Shown piece by piece: positions 7,196-13,377 of a stretch of 13,377 bases of DNA. Both the position numbers and the translations under genes were made by a program. The DNA is taken from assembly GCA_015488855.1 (NCBI GenBank), contig WFMY01000065.1:1-13377 (forward strand), in the 5' to 3' direction. Every line of letters begins with the position of its first letter. Position 1 is the stretch's first letter. The notes under the pieces were generated by a model that did not search any database, was not told the DNA's origin, and was given only the letters and a program-made list of their open reading frames with translations. Source of the DNA: Helicobacteraceae bacterium. GTDB lineage: Bacteria; Campylobacterota; Campylobacteria; Campylobacterales; Sulfurimonadaceae.

Positions 7196-7843
7196 TTGAG
7201 TAGAGTAATATTTTTAATATTTTTTTTGGTTTTAATGCTTGATGCAAGAGATAATCCATTTTTCCCAACTAAAGGGGAAGTTGATCTCTCTTATACTTCA
7301 AATGCTAAGAGAGCATTACCCCTTTTAAAACGAGCTGCCATCGATATCCCCTCTCAGGCAAGGGCTATCAAAAAAGTAACAGTAGAGTTTCTCAACCTTG
7401 ATGGCTCAACGCAAAATATTTTTATAGAACTCAACAATGCAGTAGACTGGCATCTTCCAATCTTTATCTCACAAAGCATGGGTGAACTCCATACTAAAAA
7501 AACCAAAGAACTACCAAAAAAATTAAAATCCAAAAAGAAAAAATTCACTCAATTTTATAATCTTGGTTTTATAACATTCTATAAAAAAGATAAAGAGATT
7601 CGAGTTATTACAAGTGATTTTATGATAAGAGACTTTTTACTTACTAAACCCCATAGAATAGTGATGGATTTTCAAAAAGAGTTAAACATGAACTCTCAAG
7701 TAAAAAAACTAAAGGGTCTTTACTATAAAAAGATAAGTTTTGGAGTACATGAAAATTACTATCGTATAGTCCTAGAATTAGATGGAGTATATAAATATAA
7801 AAAACAAAGACAAAAGAAAGGCTACAGCTTCTTTCTTTATTGA
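7196..7843 (+). CDS. Secreted AMIN-domain protein
   Basis: A 215-aa exported protein. Residues 1-17 form a short hydrophobic signal peptide with a likely cut after LDA. A conserved-looking RDNPFFP follows, then a region rich in beta strands (about 58-92), a lysine-rich linker (101-118), and a C-terminal AMIN-like domain (about 120-215) with alternating strands such as EIRVITSDF, HRIVMDF and YYRIVLEL. AMIN domains usually target periplasmic proteins such as AmiC or secretins to the septum or wall. With the FtsB-like gene 17 bases upstream, a role in the envelope or division site is plausible (inference). The start is TTG at 7196, preceded by GAAGAGG; an ATG at 7182 in the other frame meets a stop after three codons. 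No amidase domain is present. Confidence 0.72.
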   Translation: MSRVIFLIFFLVLMLDARDNPFFPTKGEVDLSYTSNAKRALPLLKRAAIDIPSQARAIKKVTVEFLNLDGSTQNIFIELNNAVDWHLPIFISQSMGELHTKKTKELPKKLKSKKKKFTQFYNLGFITFYKKDKEIRVITSDFMIRDFLLTKPHRIVMDFQKELNMNSQVKKLKGLYYKKISFGVHENYYRIVLELDGVYKYKKQRQKKGYSFFLY

Positions 7844-7917
7844 ACTCCATTACATTTAGTTTTGCCATCAGCCTTTCACTCTGCGCTCCTCTAGTCGAAA
7901 CTACTTAAATCTTTAGC

Positions 7918-7923
7918 TATAAT
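7918..7923 (+). promoter_or_regulatory. -10 box of mgtE, leaderless arrangement
   Basis: Perfect TATAAT ending 6 bases (TTCAAC) before the ATG at 7930, with no Shine-Dalgarno. The spacer after the AMIN gene is only 86 bases and holds nothing resembling an M-box Mg2+ riboswitch. Same geometry as at the cyclase, symporter and methyltransferase genes. Confidence 0.6.
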
Positions 7924-7929
7924 TTCAAC

Positions 7930-9258
7930 ATGCAAAAACTACAAGAGTATATAGACTCTCACTCAACGAGTGAGATGCATCCATCAGATATAGCACAAAT
8001 ACTGAAGCAATTAGATGATGATACCTTCTCAGTGGCACTCAAGCTTGTACCAAAAGACCTCTTAGGGGATGTCGCTCTTGCTCTGCCTGATAGACTTTTT
8101 GACGATGTGGTTGAAAACTTAAGTGTTGATGAACTCTCTCATGCTGTTACAGAACTCGAGTCAGATGATCAACATGAGTTTATGCAAGAACTTCATGAGA
8201 TAGACGAAGAGGTTGCCCAAGAGGTGTATGAGACTCTTGATGAAGAAGACCAGCAAGAGATTTCTAAGCTTCAATCATATGAAGAAGATGAAGCTGGTGC
8301 TTACATGCAACTGGAAGTTTTTACTGCCTTTAAAGATGAGGTAGTCCAAGAGGTTATCCACCGTTTTGCAAGGTTAAGAAAAGAAAATAAGATAGAAAAT
8401 GTTCAAAATCTTTTCATCACAACAAAGGATAATAAGCTTCTTTACGCAATAGGGCTAGATGATTTGCTCATATTTGATTTTAATAAAACACTTCTGCAAA
8501 ACATAGAAAATTTAGATGAGCATTTCGATCCAAAAGTAGCCCGTGATAGAGAAGACATCAAAGATGTTGTACATTATTTTGAAGAGTATGACCTCTCTGT
8601 TATGCCTGTTGTGAGTGAGTATGGCATCCTTGTTGGGCGTATCACTTCAGATGATATTTACGATATCATCAATGAACATGCTACTGAGCAGATGTATCAT
8701 TTGGCTGGTGTTGATGATGAAGCAGAAGAGGATGAAGAAGTGTTTAAAGCGGGTCGTAAGCGTGCCTCGTGGCTCGGTATCAACCTCTTTACAGCTATAG
8801 CTGCTTCTTTGGTTATAGCACTTTTTGCAGACACTTTGCAAAACATGGTGGCTCTTGCCATACTTATGCCCATAGTTGCTTCCATGGGCGGTAATGCAGG
8901 GACACAAAGTCTTACTGTTGTTGTGAGACAACTAGCTCTTGGTGATATCTCACAAGGGGATGCTTATCGTATTATCAAAAAAGAGGTAGCAATCTCTTTG
9001 TTAAATGGTTTTTTCTTCGCTATAATTATAGGAATTATTGCCGCTTTTTGGTTTGATATAAAATACTTGGGCATTGTTATCGCTCTGAGTATGATTATCA
9101 ACCTTGTGATGGCTGGCTTTTTTGGGGCTTCTATCCCTTTGTTTCTAAAACGGATGGATATTGACCCAGCTATAGGGAGTACAGTGATACTCACTACCAT
9201 TACCGATGTTGTAGGTTTCTTTAGTTTTTTAGGGCTTGCAACTTGGATACTACTTTAA
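7930..9258 (+). CDS. mgtE: Magnesium transporter MgtE
   Basis: Inner-membrane Mg2+ channel. The order is standard: an acidic helical N domain (about 16-125), two CBS domains (about 128-190 and 195-255), a connecting plug helix (about 256-280) and five membrane segments (about 281-442). Marks are DEAGAYM before the first CBS, PIVASMGGNAGTQS (314-327) and DPAIGSTVILTTITDVVGFF (412-431). Asp426 in TTITD matches the pore aspartate of the Thermus protein. The acidic cytosolic domains are the usual Mg2+ sensor that closes the pore when internal Mg2+ is high. The start at 7930 sits 6 bases after a TATAAT box without a ribosome site. The next Met (16, position 7975) is a possible alternative; it stands right after a strong hairpin. 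A CNNM-type gene follows after 14 bases, probably in one operon. Confidence 0.95.
   Translation: MQKLQEYIDSHSTSEMHPSDIAQILKQLDDDTFSVALKLVPKDLLGDVALALPDRLFDDVVENLSVDELSHAVTELESDDQHEFMQELHEIDEEVAQEVYETLDEEDQQEISKLQSYEEDEAGAYMQLEVFTAFKDEVVQEVIHRFARLRKENKIENVQNLFITTKDNKLLYAIGLDDLLIFDFNKTLLQNIENLDEHFDPKVARDREDIKDVVHYFEEYDLSVMPVVSEYGILVGRITSDDIYDIINEHATEQMYHLAGVDDEAEEDEEVFKAGRKRASWLGINLFTAIAASLVIALFADTLQNMVALAILMPIVASMGGNAGTQSLTVVVRQLALGDISQGDAYRIIKKEVAISLLNGFFFAIIIGIIAAFWFDIKYLGIVIALSMIINLVMAGFFGASIPLFLKRMDIDPAIGSTVILTTITDVVGFFSFLGLATWILL
7957..7975 (+). promoter_or_regulatory. Perfect hairpin inside the mgtE 5' coding region
   Basis: TCTCACTC (7957-7964) and GAGTGAGA (7968-7975) are fully complementary around an AAC triloop, within codons 10-16 of mgtE. 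The stem's last base is the A of the second in-frame ATG (7975-7977). A stem with four G-C pairs this close to a leaderless start may affect ribosome loading or choice between the two starts. It may also be chance within coding DNA; function is inferred. Confidence 0.4.
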
Positions 9259-9272
9259 GGATCTTGTAAAAC

Positions 9273-10313
9273 TTGGATTTACTATTATTATATTTCTTCG
9301 CAGCAGTGGGCATTTCGTTCGTTTGCTCTGTTTTAGAGGCTGTTCTTTTATCTGTCAATATGTCATATGTTTCAGTATTAGAAAAAGAAAAACCAAATAT
9401 TGGGAAGTTACTCCGTTCACATAAAACTAACATTAGCAAATCAATAGCATCTATCCTTATATTAAATACTATTGCTCACACCTTGGGAGCCGCAGCAGTT
9501 GGGGCGCAAGCAGCTGTGCTTTTTGGAAATCAAGCAGTTGTTATCATCTCTGTAGTGATGACTTTTGCGATTCTTTTTTTAAGTGAGATTATCCCTAAAA
9601 CAATAGGGGCAGTGTATTGGAAACAGTTGGCACCATTTTCAGCTCAGCTTATCCGTATCTTTATCTGGATAACTTACCCCATCATCATCATGACTCTCGC
9701 TATCACAAATAAGATCTCAGCAGGAAATGAGGCGGCAAATACACTCACAAAAGATGAACTTTTAGAGTCTATGCTTATCAGTGAGGATGAGGGTGTTATA
9801 GATGAAAAAGAATCTGATTTTATAGAAAATATTTTAAAACTAGACGATATCAAGATAGGGGATGTCCTTACCCCAAGGAGTGTTGTTTTTGCTCTTGATG
9901 AGAAACGCATACTTAAAGATATTATAGATAACGAGCAAGAGATTTTTAATTTTTCTCGTATCCCCATTTTTCATGATTCTATCGAAGATGTCACAGGAAT
10001 AGTGCTTACAAAAAAGATTTTTGAACAGGCACTCAAAGATGATAGTGTAACTCTAACATCCATAAAAAAAGATATGTTTTCTATCAATGAAAACATCCCT
10101 GTTAGTAAGGCACTCGATCTGTTTATCTCGAAAAAGGATCACATGTTTTTAGTGATGGATAACTACGATCAAACTGAGGGTATTGTTACTTTAGAGGATT
10201 GTGTTGAGACTGTTTTAGGTGTAGAGATCATGGATGAGAGTGACGCTACAGAAGATATGCGTGAACTTGCGAAGATAAAGATGAAGCAAAAGAGAAAAGA
10301 GAGATCTTCTTAA
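9273..10313 (+). CDS. CNNM/CorC-family membrane protein with CBS pair
   Basis: A 346-aa inner-membrane protein of the DUF21-CBS (CNNM/CorC, formerly hemolysin-like) family, whose studied members move or sense Mg2+ or other divalent cations. The DUF21 membrane domain covers about 1-150 with segments near 2-28, 56-80, 86-108 and 123-145, and includes the conserved SEIIPKTIG (104-112). An acidic helix (160-190) leads to a CBS pair (about 195-318) with GDVLTPRS and TEGIVTLEDCVETVLG. The C-terminal CorC_HlyC domain found in longer members is absent; the protein ends in a basic tail. The start is TTG at 9273, since an in-frame TAA lies two codons upstream; AAGGA overlaps the mgtE stop. Coupling to mgtE suggests a paired role in Mg2+ balance, with this protein perhaps handling efflux. 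The direction and ion are inferred. Confidence 0.88.
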   Translation: MDLLLLYFFAAVGISFVCSVLEAVLLSVNMSYVSVLEKEKPNIGKLLRSHKTNISKSIASILILNTIAHTLGAAAVGAQAAVLFGNQAVVIISVVMTFAILFLSEIIPKTIGAVYWKQLAPFSAQLIRIFIWITYPIIIMTLAITNKISAGNEAANTLTKDELLESMLISEDEGVIDEKESDFIENILKLDDIKIGDVLTPRSVVFALDEKRILKDIIDNEQEIFNFSRIPIFHDSIEDVTGIVLTKKIFEQALKDDSVTLTSIKKDMFSINENIPVSKALDLFISKKDHMFLVMDNYDQTEGIVTLEDCVETVLGVEIMDESDATEDMRELAKIKMKQKRKERSS

Positions 10314-10320
10314 TCTCTCT
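10298..10320 (-). terminator. Convergent-gene hairpin, likely terminator of the SQR-like gene
   Basis: AGAGAGAT (10298-10305) and ATCTCTCT (10313-10320) pair perfectly around a 7-base loop. The dyad contains the stop of the CNNM gene (10311-10313) and most of the stop of the SQR-like gene (10319-10321). Read on the minus strand the stem is followed by TTTTCTCTTTTG, a fair T-rich tail, so it suits the minus-strand gene best. On the plus strand no T-run follows. Confidence 0.5.
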
Positions 10321-11506
10321 ACATCCCTGGAAGTCTTGGGATTTTACCTAATTTTGAATACTTGAAGTATTTGCCCCAAGCTTTTTTGAGCCAGTGACCA
10401 AAGATAGGCATCGGAACCATGTAAGCTTTTTTCGCATCACGGTAGATAAACGAAGCCCCATCCCCACTATCCATGACACAGAGTATGTTTATGTGTTCAG
10501 TATAACCTTTATAATTACTCCAGCCATTATCGACTTGGATGATGTTATTGGCTACATTTCTAGCCATCACTTCTGCAATATGACCTTGTTTTGCGCGCCA
10601 ATCTGCACCCTCTAAAGCCGCAGTATCACCTATGGCATAAAAGTTTGTAGGCATTGAGTCATCATTTTCAAAAACTATCTTGCCATAATCATTTATCTTG
10701 ATAAAGCCTGCTTCATTTAAAGGTAGGTCTGAATCTTTGATCACATCATGTCCATCACCTGCTGGGATAAACATGGTAAAGTCAGATGGAAGTTTTGAAT
10801 CATCTTCAAACACTATGCCATCTGCTTCAAACGCTTTAATTTTTTTACCAAAATGTTGGTGAATGTCGAGCATTTTAAAGTATTTTGCCATCATCTTTAG
10901 AGCATTTGGACCCATTCTTTTGCCTGGTTCAGCCATGGGTGCAAAAAATGTCAGTTTAAATTTATCTCTGATGCCTTTGTCTTTAAGATAATTGTGCGTA
11001 TTAAAAAGCAACTCAAATGCTGGTCCACCTCGTACAGCAGAGGTATCTTTTGGATTACCGCCAAAACCAAAACAAATCTCTCCAGAACCTTTTACTACAA
11101 GTGCATCAAGCTTTGTCCGTATCTCAAGAGAAAGAGTAGGCTCTCCACAGATAGACAGAGTGTTTTCTAAGCCTTTATGTTTCATCTTTGAAGCACCCAT
11201 TGCTATGACGAGATGGTCAAAATCTTTGATAATTTTTCCACTTGCAAGTTTTACCTCTTGATTTTTGGCACTGATATTTGCAACACTATCGATGATAGTA
11301 TCAAAACCATGTGCCTTGCTTAGCATACTTAACTCTATACAGTTGTCTTCAAACTCTGCTTTATGAACAGGTATCCAGATAGAGGTAGGATAAACATAGA
11401 GGTATTCTCTATTGCTTATGAGAGTGACATTGTAAGACGCTTTTCTCAGGTATATTGCAGCTTCAACTCCAGCAAAACCACCACCAAGTATTATTACATT
11501 TTTCAT
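10319..11506 (-). CDS. SQR/NDH-2-like FAD-dependent oxidoreductase
   Basis: A 395-aa flavoprotein of the two-dinucleotide-binding-domain superfamily, most like sulfide:quinone reductases and type II NADH dehydrogenases. The N-terminal FAD site is ILGGGFAGVEAA (6-17). A second Rossmann region contains LVIAMGAS (99-106), and FYAIGDTAALEG (289-300) supplies the C-terminal FAD contact. The last about 30 residues (WLKKAWGKYFKYSKLGK and surroundings) are basic and amphipathic, as in membrane-docked SQR. Cysteines are 56, 120, 145 and 343. Cys120 and Cys343 have the spacing I recall for Cys124 and Cys347 of the Aquifex SQR, and Cys145 could replace its third cysteine. Sulfide oxidation into the quinone pool would suit a Sulfurimonas-like host. 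A role as NADH dehydrogenase or flavocytochrome-c-like enzyme is not excluded. It has its own promoter and a GAGG ribosome site. Confidence 0.75.
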   Translation of the reverse strand: MKNVIILGGGFAGVEAAIYLRKASYNVTLISNREYLYVYPTSIWIPVHKAEFEDNCIELSMLSKAHGFDTIIDSVANISAKNQEVKLASGKIIKDFDHLVIAMGASKMKHKGLENTLSICGEPTLSLEIRTKLDALVVKGSGEICFGFGGNPKDTSAVRGGPAFELLFNTHNYLKDKGIRDKFKLTFFAPMAEPGKRMGPNALKMMAKYFKMLDIHQHFGKKIKAFEADGIVFEDDSKLPSDFTMFIPAGDGHDVIKDSDLPLNEAGFIKINDYGKIVFENDDSMPTNFYAIGDTAALEGADWRAKQGHIAEVMARNVANNIIQVDNGWSNYKGYTEHINILCVMDSGDGASFIYRDAKKAYMVPMPIFGHWLKKAWGKYFKYSKLGKIPRLPGM

Positions 11507-11539
11507 AAGGACCTCGTATATGCTTAATTGATAATTTGT

Positions 11540-11555
11540 ATTATAGCAAACTATA
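11540..11555 (-). promoter_or_regulatory. Promoter of the SQR-like gene with small dyad
   Basis: On the minus strand TATAAT (11545 to 11540) predicts a start near 11533 and a leader of about 27 bases holding GAGG before the ATG at 11506. TATAG (11542-11546) and CTATA (11551-11555), separated by CAAA, form a short inverted repeat overlapping the -10 box. It could be an operator or chance in AT-rich DNA. Confidence 0.45.
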
Positions 11556-11577
11556 GTGTAGATGCGTTAAAAATATG

Positions 11578-12792
11578 TTATTTTTCTTGTTTTGCATAAA
11601 TATCCACTATCTTTGTAACAACCAAGTCAGAGGTGACATTGAGTGAAGTTCGACACATGTCAAGAATCCTATCGACTGCTACTATGACGGCTATGTACTC
11701 GGTAGGAAGTCCAAGTTGGTTGAGGATGACCACCATCATCACCAAAGATGCACTAGGAAGTGCAGCAACTCCAACACTCAGAGCCACTACAGTAACCCCA
11801 AGTAAAACCTGATCCCCAAAGCTCAAATCAACTCCAGCCAAATTTGCTATATATAAAACGGCTATACTGAGATATGCAGCTGTCCCATCCATAGAGACTG
11901 TTGCACCAAGAGGGAGAACAAAAGAGGCAGTTTTCTTGTCCACATCACCCATCTCCTGAGCAATCCGCATAGAGACAGGGAGTGTAGCCGCTGAAGATGC
12001 AGTAGAAAATGCCATGATGGGTGCTTCTCTCACATCTAAGAGGTATTTGTAAGGATTTATTTTACCAAAAAGAGCAAGAATGGAGGGGAGTGTGATGATG
12101 GCATGGAATAGGATGACACCTATGACGAGCAAGATATATTTCCAAAGACCTAAAATCACATCTATACCTTGCTGGGCAATGACATAAGAGATGAGGGAGA
12201 AAACTCCTATAGGAGTGAGTAAGATGATCCACTCAGCCATTTTAAGCATCGCATTGGCTACTCCGTTGAAAAAACCTATCATAGGCTCTTGCTCTTTTGG
12301 TTTGAGATAGAGCGATGCTACCCCAAACATGATGGCAAAAACGATGATTTGCATCATGGAGCCATGAGAAAATGCGGAAAATATATTTGTAGGGATAAAA
12401 CTTAGTAGCATTGCTTCAAGAGAAAAGGGTGCTATACTCTTAGCCTTTGCAAACTCTAAACCAACGCTACTAGAGAGTTCCCCAACTTCAAAGATATTCA
12501 TAGCAACTATAGCTAGGAGTACAGCCAAAGCAGTTGTGAGAAGGTAAAGCCCTATGGTTTTAAGACCAATATCTTTGAGCTCTTCAAGTGAGCCAAGTCC
12601 AAGGATGGCTACGAAGATACTCGAAAAAACAAGAGGGATAACGAGCATTTTCAAAAAGTAGATGAACGCTGTTCCAATAACTTGTTGTTTGAGTGCAAGT
12701 TCTGGTAAAAATATACCAAACAGTATTCCTAAGATGATGCCGAGGATGACAAGGGTATTTGTCGTTGCAAATCTTTTAATTCTTTTTATCAT
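11578..12792 (-). CDS. Dicarboxylate/amino acid:cation symporter (SDF/GltP family)
   Basis: A 404-aa inner-membrane secondary transporter of the DAACS (EAAT/GltPh) family that takes up C4-dicarboxylates, glutamate or aspartate with Na+ or H+. Eight membrane helices and two re-entrant hairpins can be traced: KMLVIPLVFSS (48-58), the serine-rich HP1 tip AFSTASSAAT (261-270), the TM7 motif SMDGT (300-304), the HP2 tip AALPSASLVM (343-352), and TM8 DRILDMCRTSLNVTSD (374-389). In TM8 the residues equivalent to GltPh Asp390, Asp394, Arg397, Thr398, Asn401 and Asp405 are all kept (Asp374, Asp378, Arg381, Thr382, Asn385, Asp389). The arginine favours an acidic amino acid or dicarboxylate. The usual Asn of NMDGT is Ser300 here. 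The exact substrate cannot be read. The gene diverges from a methyltransferase and appears leaderless. Confidence 0.93.
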   Translation of the reverse strand: MIKRIKRFATTNTLVILGIILGILFGIFLPELALKQQVIGTAFIYFLKMLVIPLVFSSIFVAILGLGSLEELKDIGLKTIGLYLLTTALAVLLAIVAMNIFEVGELSSSVGLEFAKAKSIAPFSLEAMLLSFIPTNIFSAFSHGSMMQIIVFAIMFGVASLYLKPKEQEPMIGFFNGVANAMLKMAEWIILLTPIGVFSLISYVIAQQGIDVILGLWKYILLVIGVILFHAIITLPSILALFGKINPYKYLLDVREAPIMAFSTASSAATLPVSMRIAQEMGDVDKKTASFVLPLGATVSMDGTAAYLSIAVLYIANLAGVDLSFGDQVLLGVTVVALSVGVAALPSASLVMMVVILNQLGLPTEYIAVIVAVDRILDMCRTSLNVTSDLVVTKIVDIYAKQEK

Positions 12793-12798
12793 ACAAGT

Positions 12799-12804
12799 AT
12801 TATA
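12799..12804 (-). promoter_or_regulatory. -10 box of the symporter gene, leaderless arrangement
   Basis: On the minus strand TATAAT ends 6 bases (ACTTGT) before the ATG at 12792, with no ribosome site. It overlaps by two bases the opposite-strand -10 box at 12803-12808. Its T-rich upstream part lies within the first codons of the methyltransferase gene. Confidence 0.6.
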
Positions 12805-12808
12805 TAAT
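12803..12808 (+). promoter_or_regulatory. -10 box of the methyltransferase gene, leaderless arrangement
   Basis: TATAAT ends 6 bases (ATATTT) before the ATG at 12815, with no ribosome site. Together with the opposing box it forms the perfect palindrome ATTATATAAT (12799-12808), centred between the two start codons. Its expected -35 region falls in the first codons of the symporter gene. Confidence 0.6.
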
Positions 12809-12814
12809 ATATTT

Positions 12815-13377
12815 ATGAAAAAAGAGATTTTAAATAATAGCTATGAGATGCTTGAATTTTTTGTTGAGCAAAATGATGTAAAGCAGATAGAGTTTCGTGC
12901 GAGTATGGAGCTTTTAGAGAGTATGGGGTACAAAGCTTTTGTTGATATTGCCCAGATATATAGATATAGAATGCTTACACCTAAAGAGGCTTCAGAGGGG
13001 TTTGTAGAGTTAAGTTTTGCGAAGCTAGATGAGAGTAGTAGTTTTCACAAAGAGAAAAATAGCCAAGAAAAGTATGGCATTGAGAGTGAATTTTTTCACA
13101 TAAATAAATTGGCACAACCTAGTTTTCTCTACTACTATCAAGAGGCTTTGAAGTTTTGTGATGTGGTTTCAAAGAAGAGCATCTTAAACCTTGGGATCAA
13201 CAAGGGTGATGAGTTTGAGGTGATACAAAAGATGCTGGGTGATGATGCTCTCAAAAAGTTACGATTTGTAGGGATTGATTATAGTGCATCCATTATAAAT
13301 TATGCACAAACCAAGTTCCCCGATGCACAGATGCTACAAGGGGACATCAACGAGTTAGATGCTCTTGGTCTTGGAAG
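12815..13377 (+). CDS. Class I SAM-dependent methyltransferase-like protein, partial at the 3' end
   Basis: Open from the ATG at 12815 to the window edge (187 codons plus two bases), with no stop. Residues 1-115 form a charged helical N-terminal region that I do not recognise. From about 120 a Rossmann-like fold begins: KSILNLGINKGDEFEVI (121-137) stands where motif I should be, FVGIDYSASIINYA (151-164) looks like motif II with the ribose-binding Asp155, and QGDINEL (175-181) fits the next acidic motif. Motif I is atypical: Asn replaces the usual Asp, and the glycine pattern LGINKG is loose. The substrate is unknown, and the catalytic part lies outside the window. It diverges from the symporter over a 22-base spacer and appears leaderless. 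Confidence is good for a gene, moderate for methyltransferase. Confidence 0.7.
   Translation, partial: MKKEILNNSYEMLEFFVEQNDVKQIEFRASMELLESMGYKAFVDIAQIYRYRMLTPKEASEGFVELSFAKLDESSSFHKEKNSQEKYGIESEFFHINKLAQPSFLYYYQEALKFCDVVSKKSILNLGINKGDEFEVIQKMLGDDALKKLRFVGIDYSASIINYAQTKFPDAQMLQGDINELDALGLG

Noticed and set aside
7816..7877. Eight-base inverted repeat GAAAGGCT / AGCCTTTC at the end of the AMIN gene as a terminator
   Set aside because: The arms are separated by 46 bases and no T-run follows the second arm, so it is not a credible intrinsic terminator and could be chance.
7844..7929. Magnesium riboswitch (M-box) upstream of mgtE
   Set aside because: The spacer is too short, no M-box features are visible, and the -10 box predicts transcription starting at the ATG itself.
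8615..9439. Several open frames of 60-95 codons inside mgtE and the start of the CNNM gene, on both strands
   Set aside because: They are shadows of strongly conserved coding sequence in other frames, with no initiation signals of their own.

Overview
The window looks like the chromosome of a free-living, AT-rich member of the Campylobacterota (Epsilonproteobacteria), closest in character to Sulfurimonas and its relatives. The grounds are: a NIF-type nifS-nifU pair without nitrogenase genes, whose three-domain NifU is of the kind found in Helicobacter; the block recA, eno, small coiled-coil membrane protein, AMIN-domain protein, which I recall as a Campylobacterota gene order; an SQR-like flavoprotein; and promoters that consist of a clear TATAAT box with T-rich upstream DNA and weak -35 boxes. 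This assignment rests on recalled family features, not on a search.

Layout. An unrecognised gene (29-532, minus) diverges from nifS (718-1926) and nifU (1986-2966), the iron-sulfur cluster assembly pair. A structured, repeat-like intergenic stretch follows. Next is a PAS-PAS-GGDEF diguanylate cyclase (3101-4378), then recA (4503-5543), eno (5626-6891), an FtsB/DivIC-like small protein (6900-7178) and a secreted AMIN-domain protein (7196-7843). mgtE (7930-9258) and a CNNM/CorC-like protein (9273-10313) form a probable divalent-cation operon that converges on an SQR-like flavoprotein (10319-11506, minus). A dicarboxylate/amino-acid:cation symporter (11578-12792, minus) diverges from a methyltransferase-like gene that runs off the right edge (12815-13377).

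Most gene content is ordinary and housekeeping: Fe-S assembly, DNA recombination, glycolysis, cell envelope and division, and ion and carboxylate transport. I see no phage, insertion sequence, CRISPR array, tRNA or rRNA, and no obvious undescribed multi-gene system. No gene-free stretch exceeds 300 bases; the longest is 185 bases (533-717).

The most interesting signal is in initiation. Four genes (the cyclase, mgtE, the symporter and the methyltransferase) have no Shine-Dalgarno sequence and a perfect TATAAT box ending exactly 6 bases before the ATG, which predicts leaderless mRNAs. The last two share a 22-bp divergent spacer in which the opposing -10 boxes overlap in one palindrome. Other points are a strong hairpin inside the start of mgtE, dyads at the nifS leader and recA promoter, and two repeat-like intergenic elements around nifU.
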